In this document: positions 1 to 6,202 of the stretch, piece after piece | Layout of the letters: every line of letters starts with the position of its first letter | How positions within the stretch are numbered: position 1 is the stretch's first letter | NCBI GenBank assembly: GCA_030590765.1 | Contig: JAUVCP010000040.1 | Location: forward strand, 1 to 10,629 | DNA length: 10,629 nt | Reading direction: 5' to 3' | From: Flavobacteriaceae bacterium | Lineage (GTDB): Bacteria; Bacteroidota; Bacteroidia; Flavobacteriales; Flavobacteriaceae | Translations under genes and position numbers: made by a program | The notes under the pieces: model-generated | What the model saw: only the letters and a program-made list of their open reading frames with translations | The model's database searches: none | What the model was told of the DNA's origin: nothing

Positions 1-1
1 A

Positions 2-598
2 TATACTGATCCTGTCCAATCTTTTGAATTTCGCCGAAAATTAGCAGAAAGAGTGAGAGATCTACAAAATACAGATTCCATATTGTATCATAATTTAGAA
101 ACTCAATTTGATAATTTTTTTAATAAGATTGATGATTTAAAAATTACTCAGGGCTTTTTCCGTTCTTCCTTTCTCGAAAAAAACAAGAGTATTGTTTTAA
201 TGGCCTATATATTTCAATTAGCCCTGCTATTCCCTTTTTATATAATCGGACTTATCACAAATTATATCCCTTATAAGGTCCCTTTATGGATCTTTAAGGC
301 TCTAAAACCTGATATTGAATATCGAGCTTCCATTCATATGATCAGCGGAATGATTGTTTTCCCCTTGTTTTATCTGGTTAATATCATCTTGTTTCATAAG
401 TATATTAGCAGCGAATTTGTATGGAGTATTTTATTTCTTTTCTCCTTACCTTTTTTAGGATTTATTGTGTTGTTTTATTGGAAAATCATAAAGCGTTTTT
501 TAAGAGTTTTAAAATTTTATTTTAGTGTTAAGCAAACAGACAAAGAAAAATTGATTAAGCTGAGGAATTCGCTTTCAGAGCAAATCAGAAATATTTAA
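2..598 (+). CDS. Probable PlsC-type lysophospholipid/glycerolipid acyltransferase, C-terminal part (5' truncated)
   Basis: The reading frame is open from base 2, so the gene begins outside the window; the GTG at 53 is internal, not a demonstrated start. About 198 residues are visible. They begin with a charged helical stretch, followed by a hydrophobic hairpin: one segment around FQLALLFPFYIIGLI, a motif NYIPYKVPLWI, then PDIEYRASIHMISG and two more hydrophobic segments (LVNIILFH and SILFLFSLPFLGFIVLFYW). It ends in a basic, probably cytosolic tail. The NYxPYKxP...EYRAS...G pattern resembles the C-terminal extension of Bacteroidota PlsC-type acyltransferases, which transfer acyl chains to glycerolipid precursors at the inner membrane. 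The catalytic HxxxxD block would lie upstream and cannot be checked, so the assignment is inference from the tail alone. No convincing terminator follows. Confidence 0.5.
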   Translation, partial: YTDPVQSFEFRRKLAERVRDLQNTDSILYHNLETQFDNFFNKIDDLKITQGFFRSSFLEKNKSIVLMAYIFQLALLFPFYIIGLITNYIPYKVPLWIFKALKPDIEYRASIHMISGMIVFPLFYLVNIILFHKYISSEFVWSILFLFSLPFLGFIVLFYWKIIKRFLRVLKFYFSVKQTDKEKLIKLRNSLSEQIRNI

Positions 599-1071
599 TT
601 ATTCAAAAATGTGTTGATTAATGACACCTTAAATAGGACTTCCTTTGTAGATATATTACAAATAGATCAAAGCGGAGTATTTATGATTTAAAAAAGCATT
701 TCACTTATTTATCTGTAAATCAATAGAATCTATGATTTTAATTTTGTTTTCATGAATAATAAGTGCAAAGTGCCTTTATTTCATATAAAAACATATATTT
801 GTAGACCATTTTGTATTTGTGGTAACTAAAAAAAAGGGGATTCTGTATAAAATACAATAGCTTTCAATATGTGTTTAATGTATTGATATTTCTATTTAAT
901 TCCCTAATTTTTATTGTTAAAAAGATTAAACAATTGCTGTTATTCATTGATGGTTATTTGAAAACAATTTGGAGTTAGTATTGCTATGCTAAAGAATAAA
1001 TGCTATTTGGTGTTTTAAATGAAGTAGAATAATAAAGAAGAATAAGATTCTTTAGCATTAAATTTTTAGGA
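599..1071. other. Long AT-rich intergenic gap without a recognisable gene
   Basis: This 473-bp stretch contains no ORF of convincing length on either strand and no obvious RNA fold. TATATTTG at 794-801 matches the Bacteroidota -7 consensus TAnnTTTG exactly, but no TTG lies about 19-20 bp upstream, so it is only a weak promoter candidate for the gene at 1072 and would imply a leader of roughly 260 nt. TAGTATTG at 976-983 is a one-mismatch alternative with a -33-like TTTG at 957-960, but the 15-bp spacing is short. No tandem palindromes like those of the stress module occur here. Confidence 0.4.
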
Positions 1072-1842
1072 ATGAAAAAAGCAATAGCAGTTTTACTTAT
1101 CGGAATTTCAATGAATCAGTTGAATTCTCAAATCAAGGTAGATCTTTCGGAAGTTGAAAAAAGGAATATTGATGGAAAATCAATGATCTATAAGGATAAT
1201 AAAAAATTTGAGGGAGTGGTTTATGAGAATTACACTACTAAAAAGCAGGTATACAGTGTAAAGGATGGTCTAAAAGAAGGACCATATGAGTATTATTATG
1301 AAAATGGTCGGTTAAAAAGAAAGACATTTTTTAAAAATGATAAAATTGATGGATCCTATGAAGAGTACTATGAAAATGGTCAGTTAAAGATAAAAACTGT
1401 ATTTTCAGATGGAAAATATAATGGTCCTCTTGAAATGTATTTCAAAGATGGTCAGTTACAAACAAAAGGAGCACTTGTAAATGGTGAATATGATGGAATA
1501 CTGGAGAAATATCATGATAATGGACAACTGAAGAAGGTTCTAACTTTTGAAAATGGGGTTCAGAATGGGCCTTATAAAGCATATTATGAAAATGGTAAAT
1601 TAAGAATTAAAATTTCATATATGAATGGTATGCGAAATGGTATTTTGGAGAAGTATTTTGAAAATGGAAATCTTTTTGTTAGTGCTAATTATAAGGACAA
1701 TAAGGAAGATGGGGTTTTTAAAAAATATTATGAAAATGGTAAATTAGAGTCAAAACAATTCTTCAAAAACGGTAAGGAATCTCAGGAAAGTGAAGAGTTT
1801 GCTGAAAATGGCAATAGTAAAACCAAGAAAACCTATAATTAA
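1072..1842 (+). CDS. Secreted YwqK-type (MORN-variant) repeat protein
   Basis: A 256-residue protein with an N-terminal signal peptide (MKKAIAVLLIGISMNQLNS, likely cleaved near residue 19-20). Behind a short linker with one diverged unit, it consists of tandem repeats of the YwqK/MORN_2 type, core YYENGxLK...F.NGK.DG. The repeats are strikingly regular: the glycine of each xNG/xDG core falls at residues 79, 103, 127, 151, 175, 199, 223 and 247, a constant 24-residue (72-bp) period, with the last unit degenerate. These proteins form elongated beta-hairpin stacks. Database names often call them antitoxins (after Bacillus YwqK), but in Bacteroidota exported versions are common, have no proven toxin partner, and their function is unknown. 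It appears monocistronic, with no toxin-like neighbour. The ATG at 1072 is preceded by a poor ribosome-binding site, normal for the phylum. Confidence 0.8.
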   Translation: MKKAIAVLLIGISMNQLNSQIKVDLSEVEKRNIDGKSMIYKDNKKFEGVVYENYTTKKQVYSVKDGLKEGPYEYYYENGRLKRKTFFKNDKIDGSYEEYYENGQLKIKTVFSDGKYNGPLEMYFKDGQLQTKGALVNGEYDGILEKYHDNGQLKKVLTFENGVQNGPYKAYYENGKLRIKISYMNGMRNGILEKYFENGNLFVSANYKDNKEDGVFKKYYENGKLESKQFFKNGKESQESEEFAENGNSKTKKTYN

Positions 1843-2010
1843 TTCTGTTTTAATTCAAGAGACTATTTTTTTATCAAGTGTCTTGTACTCTGGCTTCATG
1901 CTTTTAACAACCTACTATTTGAATTTACAGATCTAAAAAAACTTTATTATTCCTTCTTTAATTCTAATTTATTTAGTAATTTAATAGTCTGAATTGTAAA
2001 TAGTTATTAA

Positions 2011-2116
2011 GGCTTGCTGAAACAATGCTATATAATTGTCTATAATTGAATTACGAGTGATCTGTACAATATTTAGTACAATTTTTTAATTGGTCATTAT
2101 TGACTTTCAGCAAGCC
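2011..2116. mobile_element. Candidate MITE: 106-bp element with 12-bp perfect terminal inverted repeats and TTAA flanks
   Basis: The left end GGCTTGCTGAAA (2011-2022) and right end TTTCAGCAAGCC (2105-2116) are exact reverse complements. Both are flanked outside by TTAA (2007-2010 and 2117-2120). This looks like a 4-bp target duplication, although TTAA is itself palindromic, so the repeat could equally be read as 16 bp. The 82-bp interior is very AT-rich and non-coding; it holds two copies of TATAATTG in direct repeat (2031-2038, 2041-2048) and a small TGTAC/GTACA hairpin (2063-2080). The size, non-coding interior and ends suggest a non-autonomous miniature element mobilised by a transposase encoded elsewhere; the IS family cannot be named from this. 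It ends 22 bp before the kinase ATG, so it must carry or displace that gene's promoter. Confidence 0.6.
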
Positions 2117-2138
2117 TTAAAAACATTAAATATTTGTC

Positions 2139-3383
2139 ATGCTAAAAGATGATAAAATATTTTATGAATTGTGCTTTAACTCTTTATCAGAAGGTATATG
2201 TATCACCAATGAAAGAGGAGATATTATTATGAATAATATTTCCTTGGAAAGGATTTTTAAATACGATAAAGGAGAACTTCAAGATAAGAGCATTAGTTTA
2301 ATAATTCCACAACAATACAAAGAAAGACACCATAGCCATATTGAGAATTATTTTAAAAACCCTTCGGAGTTTTACAAGGGGGAGAAGCGTGAGTTTTATG
2401 GCCAATGTAAAAATGGAGATATAATTCCGATTGAGATTGGATTGAGTTATTTGAAGTACAAAGGCAATACCTATGCCAAAGCAATGATCTCTGATATTTC
2501 AAAAAGGAGAGGCAAGGAAAACAAAATTATAGAAGATAAACAGCTACTTGAAAAAGAAGTTAAAAAGAAAACAAAGAAATTATCAAGATCCGTTAAGAAA
2601 TTAAAACGGACCAATTTAAAACTTGAGGAAGAAATACAAAATAGAATTTATGCAGAAGAGAAGGCAAAAAAAGCATTCCAAAAAGAAAAAGAGTTAAGTA
2701 TTTTAAAAACAAAGTTTTTGTCATTGGCATCTCATGAATTTAAAACTCCCTTGAGTGGAGTGCTTTCTTCGGCTATTCTAATTGAAAAATATAACCAAAA
2801 CAATCCAAATCAAAGAATAAATGACCATGCACTAACCATTAAAAAACTTGTTAAGCAATTAAATACAGTTTTAGATGATTTTTTGTTTTTAGATAAAACA
2901 GAAAATCAAAAAATTAGCTATAACTATTCTAAATTTTTGTTTTCCAATTTTTTAAATAAAATTGTTCACAATACAAAGCCAATATTAAAAAAGGGTCAAA
3001 TAATTACATATACTGCAAATAATGAGGATGTTAAAGTATTTTTAGATAAGAAAATCATTGAGATTATTTTTAGAAATATTTTGTATAATGCCATAAAGTA
3101 TTCTTCCGAAAAATCAAAAATTGAAGTTAAGTTCCATACCAATTCTTATATCAAAGTTACAATTATAGATGAAGGTATTGGAATTCCGAAACAAGATCAA
3201 AAACATGTTTTTGAGCGATTTTTTAGAGCCAAAAATGCAATTCATTTTCAAGGAACAGGAATTGGATTGAATATTGTTAAACATCATATTGAAAAATTTG
3301 GAGGTACAATTCAATTTAAAAGTAAAGAGAATGTGGGAACAACTTTTACGATTAAATTACCATTAAAAGCTAGCATAAATTAG
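2139..3383 (+). CDS. Soluble PAS-domain sensor histidine kinase
   Basis: A 414-residue hybrid-free kinase with no transmembrane segment, so probably cytosolic. Residues 1-125 form one PAS domain. A long charged coiled coil follows (about 125-190), then the HisKA dimerisation helix with phospho-acceptor His199 in SHEFKTP, and an HATPase_c domain with N box (N313, N317), G1 box DEGIGI (344-349), F box VFERFF (357-362) and G2 box GTGIGL (372-377). All catalytic boxes look intact. In the PAS domain, His64 and Arg84 align without gaps with the heme ligand His200 and oxygen-contacting Arg220 of Bradyrhizobium FixL (20 residues apart in both); many heme-free PAS domains share part of this pattern, so heme binding is only a hypothesis. 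The response regulator starts 21 bp downstream and is the expected partner, very likely in one transcript. The ATG lies 22 bp after the candidate MITE. Confidence 0.92.
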   Translation: MLKDDKIFYELCFNSLSEGICITNERGDIIMNNISLERIFKYDKGELQDKSISLIIPQQYKERHHSHIENYFKNPSEFYKGEKREFYGQCKNGDIIPIEIGLSYLKYKGNTYAKAMISDISKRRGKENKIIEDKQLLEKEVKKKTKKLSRSVKKLKRTNLKLEEEIQNRIYAEEKAKKAFQKEKELSILKTKFLSLASHEFKTPLSGVLSSAILIEKYNQNNPNQRINDHALTIKKLVKQLNTVLDDFLFLDKTENQKISYNYSKFLFSNFLNKIVHNTKPILKKGQIITYTANNEDVKVFLDKKIIEIIFRNILYNAIKYSSEKSKIEVKFHTNSYIKVTIIDEGIGIPKQDQKHVFERFFRAKNAIHFQGTGIGLNIVKHHIEKFGGTIQFKSKENVGTTFTIKLPLKASIN

Positions 3384-3404
3384 AAGTAACAAAAAACAGA
3401 ACTT

Positions 3405-4436
3405 GTGAAAAAAAAGATATTACTTATTGAAGATGACGCAATTGTAAGAGAAAACACGGCTGAAATTTTAATACTTGCAAATTATAATGTTTTAACTTCT
3501 GATAATGGTAAAGATGGTATTACAAAAGCAAATACATATCAACCGGATTTGATCATATGTGATATTTTAATGCCTGAACTTGATGGTTATGGGGTTTTAC
3601 AAATTATGATGCGCAATGAAGAGTTACAAAAGATCCCTTTTATTTTTATGACTGCAAAAACCAATCATTCCGATATTAGAAAAGGGATGAATCTTGGGGC
3701 GAGTGATTATATTACAAAACCTTTTGAAGAATCAGAATTATTAAGCGCAATTGAAAGCAGGTTAAAAAGGAATGAGATCTTTGAAAAGAAGACCAGAAAA
3801 GAAGACAGTGGTGTAATTAAAAAGATTCGGTTTGAAGATCTGGAAAAAGTCTTTAAGAACAAAAAGAGATTTTTATACAAAAAAAGGAAAACGATTTATT
3901 GTAAAGGAAATAGCAGTAATTTTATTTTTTATGTAGTAAGTGGTTTGGTTAAAACCTACAGTACACACGAAGACGGGAAGGAGTTGATAACCGGTATTTT
4001 TAAAAAACATGATTTTTTTGGTTTTACATCACTTACAAAGAATATACCTTATCATGAGAATGCTGTTGCAATTAAAGAGAGTAAATTATTAAAAATAAGC
4101 AAAAAAGAGATCTATGATCTGGTAATTCAAAATCCACAGCTTGCAATTAATTTCTTTGATATACTTACCGAAAATCTAAATAGTTTAAAAGAAAGTTTGA
4201 TCCATTTGGCCTATGATTCTGTAAGAAAAAAAACAGCAGAATCTATTTTATTAATGAATAATAAAAGCAAAAAGAATAATGTAGAAATATCAAGATATGA
4301 TCTGGCAAGTTTGATTGGTATTGCAAAAGAAACACTTATCAGGGCACTAACTGAATTTAAAGAAGAAGGTATTATTGAAACAGATAGAAATTCAATTAGA
4401 ATATTGGATATTGAAAAACTGGAAAATATCAAGTAA
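3405..4436 (+). CDS. Response regulator fused to a CRP/FNR-type sensor and helix-turn-helix domain
   Basis: A 343-residue transcription factor starting at GTG. Residues 1-125 are a receiver domain with acidic pocket E9/D10/D11, phospho-acceptor Asp53 (IICDILMP), Thr83 and Lys105 (ITKPFE). Residues about 145-265 resemble a cNMP-binding beta-roll plus dimer helix, and about 270-335 form the Crp-type winged helix, with recognition helix IAKETLIRALTEF. The Glu309 and Arg313 positions match the E-xxx-R that CRP and FNR use to read TGA. The usual cAMP phosphate-binding Arg-Ala/Thr-Ser/Ala motif is missing (the region reads PYHENAVA), and there is no FNR-like Cys cluster. Control therefore probably runs through receiver phosphorylation by the preceding kinase, not through cAMP or an Fe-S cluster (inference). 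A matching palindrome begins only 2 bp after the stop codon. It is the best candidate activator of the four tandem-box promoters downstream. Confidence 0.9.
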   Translation: MKKKILLIEDDAIVRENTAEILILANYNVLTSDNGKDGITKANTYQPDLIICDILMPELDGYGVLQIMMRNEELQKIPFIFMTAKTNHSDIRKGMNLGASDYITKPFEESELLSAIESRLKRNEIFEKKTRKEDSGVIKKIRFEDLEKVFKNKKRFLYKKRKTIYCKGNSSNFIFYVVSGLVKTYSTHEDGKELITGIFKKHDFFGFTSLTKNIPYHENAVAIKESKLLKISKKEIYDLVIQNPQLAINFFDILTENLNSLKESLIHLAYDSVRKKTAESILLMNNKSKKNNVEISRYDLASLIGIAKETLIRALTEFKEEGIIETDRNSIRILDIEKLENIK

Positions 4437-4438
4437 TA

Positions 4439-4504
4439 CTGATCATAATCAATAAAAACGCTGATGACGGTCAATGTATTTCATATTTGAATGTATTAAA
4501 TTTA
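4439..4504 (+). promoter_or_regulatory. Tandem FNR-like box promoter A (universal stress gene)
   Basis: Box 1 CTGATCATAATCAA (4439-4452) and box 2 CTGATGACGGTCAA (4461-4474) start 22 bp apart. Box 2 is followed by TGT, and 22 bp after it comes TAAATTTA (4497-4504), one mismatch from the Bacteroidota -7 TAnnTTTG. The expected start of transcription is near 4508, about 20 bp before the ATG of the Usp gene. The layout is identical in length and order to the promoters at 5782, 6070 and 6994. It begins directly after the stop codon of the CRP-fused regulator. Confidence 0.78.
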
Positions 4505-4529
4505 GAACGGAATATTAAATACTAGAATT

Positions 4530-5372
4530 ATGAAAAATATACTTCTACCAACTGATTTTTCAACAAATTCTTTAAATGCAATTCGATATGCCAAAGATTT
4601 TTTAAAAGATGAGGATTGTACATTTTATTTGTTGAATATTTATCGCATGCCATATCTGGAGCATGATGAATTAATGATGTACAACGTAGAAAAACTAGCT
4701 TCACTTGAAAACACATTGTTAAAATCATCTCAAAGAGATTTAAAAGCAACTGTTAAAAAGATTAATTTTAGTTCTAATCACAAAATTAAACTCTTGAGTG
4801 ATTATAGTTTTTTTATTGATTCAGTCAAACAAAAAATTGATGAATTCAATATTGACCTTATCATTATGGGAACCAAGGGGGCGACTGGAGCCAAGGAGAT
4901 TTTTATGGGATCAAATACGGGTGATGTGATCATGAAAACTGATTGTGATGTAATGGCCGTACCAGATAAGGCAACTTTTAAAACACCAAAAGAAATTGTT
5001 TTTCCAACCGATTTCAGATTACTTTATGAGGAGGAGGATTTAGAGATCTTGAAAAAAATAGCAATTAAAAATGGGTCAAATATCAGGGTTTTATATGTTC
5101 AAAATGATGATCCACTTGATACCGAACAAAAAGCAAATAAAAAAGATCTGGAATGGGGTTTTGATGATCTAAATTATAGTTTTCACACTTTAACCAATAC
5201 TGATTTTGAATCTGCTGTGAATTGTTTTACACAAAGTAGAGGTGATGTAGATATGATTGCAATCATTGCAAAGCACTATAATATTTTTCAACGATTATTC
5301 TTTAAACCGAAAGTAGAGGAACTTAGTTTTCATACCAAGATTCCTTTGTTAGTCTTACATAAAAGTAAATAG
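4530..5372 (+). CDS. Tandem-domain universal stress protein (UspA family)
   Basis: A 280-residue cytosolic protein made of two Usp folds. Domain 1 (residues 1-146) begins MKNILLPTDFS and carries the full nucleotide-binding signature G-2x-G-9x-G-S (G114, G117, G127, S128), typical of ATP-binding Usp proteins. Domain 2 (about 152-278) begins EIVFPTDF and ends IPLLVLHK, but at the equivalent loop reads IAKHYNIFQRLF without the glycine motif, so it probably does not bind ATP and may be structural or regulatory. Usp proteins support survival under growth arrest, hypoxia and other stress; the exact biochemical role varies. It is driven by tandem-box promoter A and is followed after 6 bp by a small membrane protein gene, so the two form an operon. 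Confidence 0.92.
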   Translation: MKNILLPTDFSTNSLNAIRYAKDFLKDEDCTFYLLNIYRMPYLEHDELMMYNVEKLASLENTLLKSSQRDLKATVKKINFSSNHKIKLLSDYSFFIDSVKQKIDEFNIDLIIMGTKGATGAKEIFMGSNTGDVIMKTDCDVMAVPDKATFKTPKEIVFPTDFRLLYEEEDLEILKKIAIKNGSNIRVLYVQNDDPLDTEQKANKKDLEWGFDDLNYSFHTLTNTDFESAVNCFTQSRGDVDMIAIIAKHYNIFQRLFFKPKVEELSFHTKIPLLVLHKSK

Positions 5373-5378
5373 TAAAAT

Positions 5379-5765
5379 ATGGAATTATCTGTTTTTTTAG
5401 CTAAATTTTGGGGTTGGTACTTAATTACTTTTTTTGTTTTGTTTATTTTTTATCCAAAAAGGATAAAGCAATTATTTGACTTTACAAAAGATGAAAAGTT
5501 TATAATGATCATATCCATTATGGCTATTACGTTTGGCTTGCTTAGTATCATTGCTCACAGTTTGTGGGTTACTGATTGGCGTTTAGTGATCACACTTTTC
5601 GGATGGTTTGTTTTTATAAAAGGAGTGGTTCACTTTTCATTTCCACAACTTGCATTAAAATGGGTTGAAAAAGTTGACTTTAAATGGTTTCAGTTTATGA
5701 TGTTTTTGTCTTTTCTTATCGGAATTATTTTACTCAATCAGGCATATGGTTTGGTACAATTTTAA
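5379..5765 (+). CDS. Small four-helix integral membrane protein, function unknown
   Basis: 128 residues, strongly hydrophobic, with four predicted membrane segments: about 8-25 (KFWGWYLITFFVLFIFYP), 41-62, 67-86 and 104-123. Loops are short; the basic one (PKRIKQ, after helix 1) would be cytosolic by the positive-inside rule. There is no signal peptide and no conserved catalytic motif that I recognise. The start ATG lies 6 bp after the stop codon of the universal stress gene, which implies co-transcription and translational coupling from promoter A. This makes it a likely member of the same stress response, perhaps acting on the inner membrane, but that is inference from position only. Confidence 0.8.
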   Translation: MELSVFLAKFWGWYLITFFVLFIFYPKRIKQLFDFTKDEKFIMIISIMAITFGLLSIIAHSLWVTDWRLVITLFGWFVFIKGVVHFSFPQLALKWVEKVDFKWFQFMMFLSFLIGIILLNQAYGLVQF

Positions 5766-5781
5766 TAAAAAGTTATTTTTA

Positions 5782-5847
5782 TTGATGAGAATCATCATTT
5801 TCGTTGACCGTCGTCATTGTTTTGTAATTATTGGCAATTTACCTTTA
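5782..5847 (+). promoter_or_regulatory. Tandem FNR-like box promoter B (candidate sRNA)
   Basis: Box 1 TTGATGAGAATCAT (5782-5795) and box 2 TTGACCGTCGTCAT (5804-5817) again start 22 bp apart. The last T of box 2 begins a TTG (5817-5819) at the -33 position, and 22 bp after box 2 stands TACCTTTA (5840-5847) as the -7 element. Expected start near 5851. No coding region of useful length follows before the hairpin at 6029-6054, so the product appears to be a non-coding RNA. Confidence 0.78.
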
Positions 5848-5851
5848 CACC

Positions 5852-6060
5852 ATATTTAGAAGCAAGGATTGTAGAAATACGAATTGTGGAAAAGTATAGA
5901 TTGAACAAGAGGATGATTGAGTTCAATTGAAAGGAGTGAGAAGTTCTAAAGATTTTTAAAAAAGGTTAATTGAACCGAAAGGAGAAAAGAGAACAATTAA
6001 AAATAGTTTAGAAAAGATCACACCAGAGGAACAGGAGGTAATCACCTCCTGTTCTTGTTA
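5852..6060 (+). ncRNA. Candidate regulated small RNA (about 200 nt)
   Basis: Between promoter B and a strong intrinsic-terminator-like hairpin lies a gene-free stretch. The longest in-frame possibilities are a 14-codon frame from the GTG at about 5886 (with a 5-codon internal ATG frame), so it does not look like an mRNA. The RNA is purine-rich and contains seven GGA triplets, including two GAAAGGAG copies and ACAGGAGGT in the terminator stem, plus short hairpins such as GGTTAATTGAACC and the palindrome TTCAATTGAA. Promoter C starts only 10-16 bp after the terminator, which argues that transcript B ends there. Both ends are predicted only; targets are unknown. The alternative is a long leader reading through to the gene at 6203, made less likely by the terminator. 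Confidence 0.55.
6029..6054 (+). terminator. Strong hairpin terminator of the candidate sRNA
   Basis: GAACAGGAGGT (6029-6039) pairs perfectly with ACCTCCTGTTC (6044-6054) around a 4-nt AATC loop, giving an 11-bp stem extendable by a wobble and an A-T pair. A short T-rich tail (TTGTTAT) follows. The tail is weaker than a classical T run, so termination efficiency is uncertain. The right arm contains ATCACCTCCT, the same ten bases found at the 3' end of many bacterial 16S rRNAs, and the left arm is the matching Shine-Dalgarno-like AGGAGGT. Confidence 0.7.
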
Positions 6061-6069
6061 TGGTCTAAA

Positions 6070-6135
6070 TTGATAACAATCAATAGTTTTATTGACGCCC
6101 GTCATTGTATCCTATTATTTTCGGTTTTAACTTTA
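6070..6135 (+). promoter_or_regulatory. Tandem FNR-like box promoter C (PepSY-like secreted protein)
   Basis: Box 1 TTGATAACAATCAA (6070-6083) is a perfect match to the classical FNR consensus TTGAT-N4-ATCAA. Box 2 TTGACGCCCGTCAT (6092-6105) starts 22 bp later, with TTG of the -33 position overlapping its last base, and TAACTTTA (6128-6135) follows after 22 bp. Expected start near 6139, giving a leader of about 63 nt to the ATG at 6203. Confidence 0.8.
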
Positions 6136-6202
6136 TACTGTGTGAATTTTTTGGATCTGAAAGACAGAATCCAAGACAATATTAATTTAAAACCTTTTAA
6201 TC

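Noticed and set aside
613..626. TTGAT half-site in the first intergenic gap (also TTGATGG near 947)
   Set aside because: Only one half-site is present; the second half does not match ATCAN or GTCAN and no tandem partner exists.
1072..1842. Toxin-antitoxin system based on the YwqK antitoxin name
   Set aside because: The protein has a signal peptide and no toxin-like neighbour; the name is inherited from a distant family member.
1856..1885. Imperfect hairpin CAAGAGAC/GTGTCTTG after the YwqK-type gene
   Set aside because: The stem has an internal mismatch, a 14-nt loop and no T run after it; too weak to call a terminator.
2092..2103. GTCA-N4-TGAC-like palindrome inside the candidate MITE as a regulator box before the kinase
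   Set aside because: The half-sites point the wrong way compared with TGA-N-TCA of the four promoters, and there is no partner box at 22 bp nor a -7 element in register.
2011..2116. Reading the 16-bp inverted repeat as a transcription terminator
   Set aside because: The loop would be more than 80 nt, no T run follows, and the flanking TTAA on both sides fits a transposition footprint better.
3405..4436. A true oxygen-sensing FNR with an Fe-S cluster
   Set aside because: Only scattered Cys residues (such as Cys52 and Cys166) are present, with no N-terminal Cys cluster, and the N terminus is a receiver domain.
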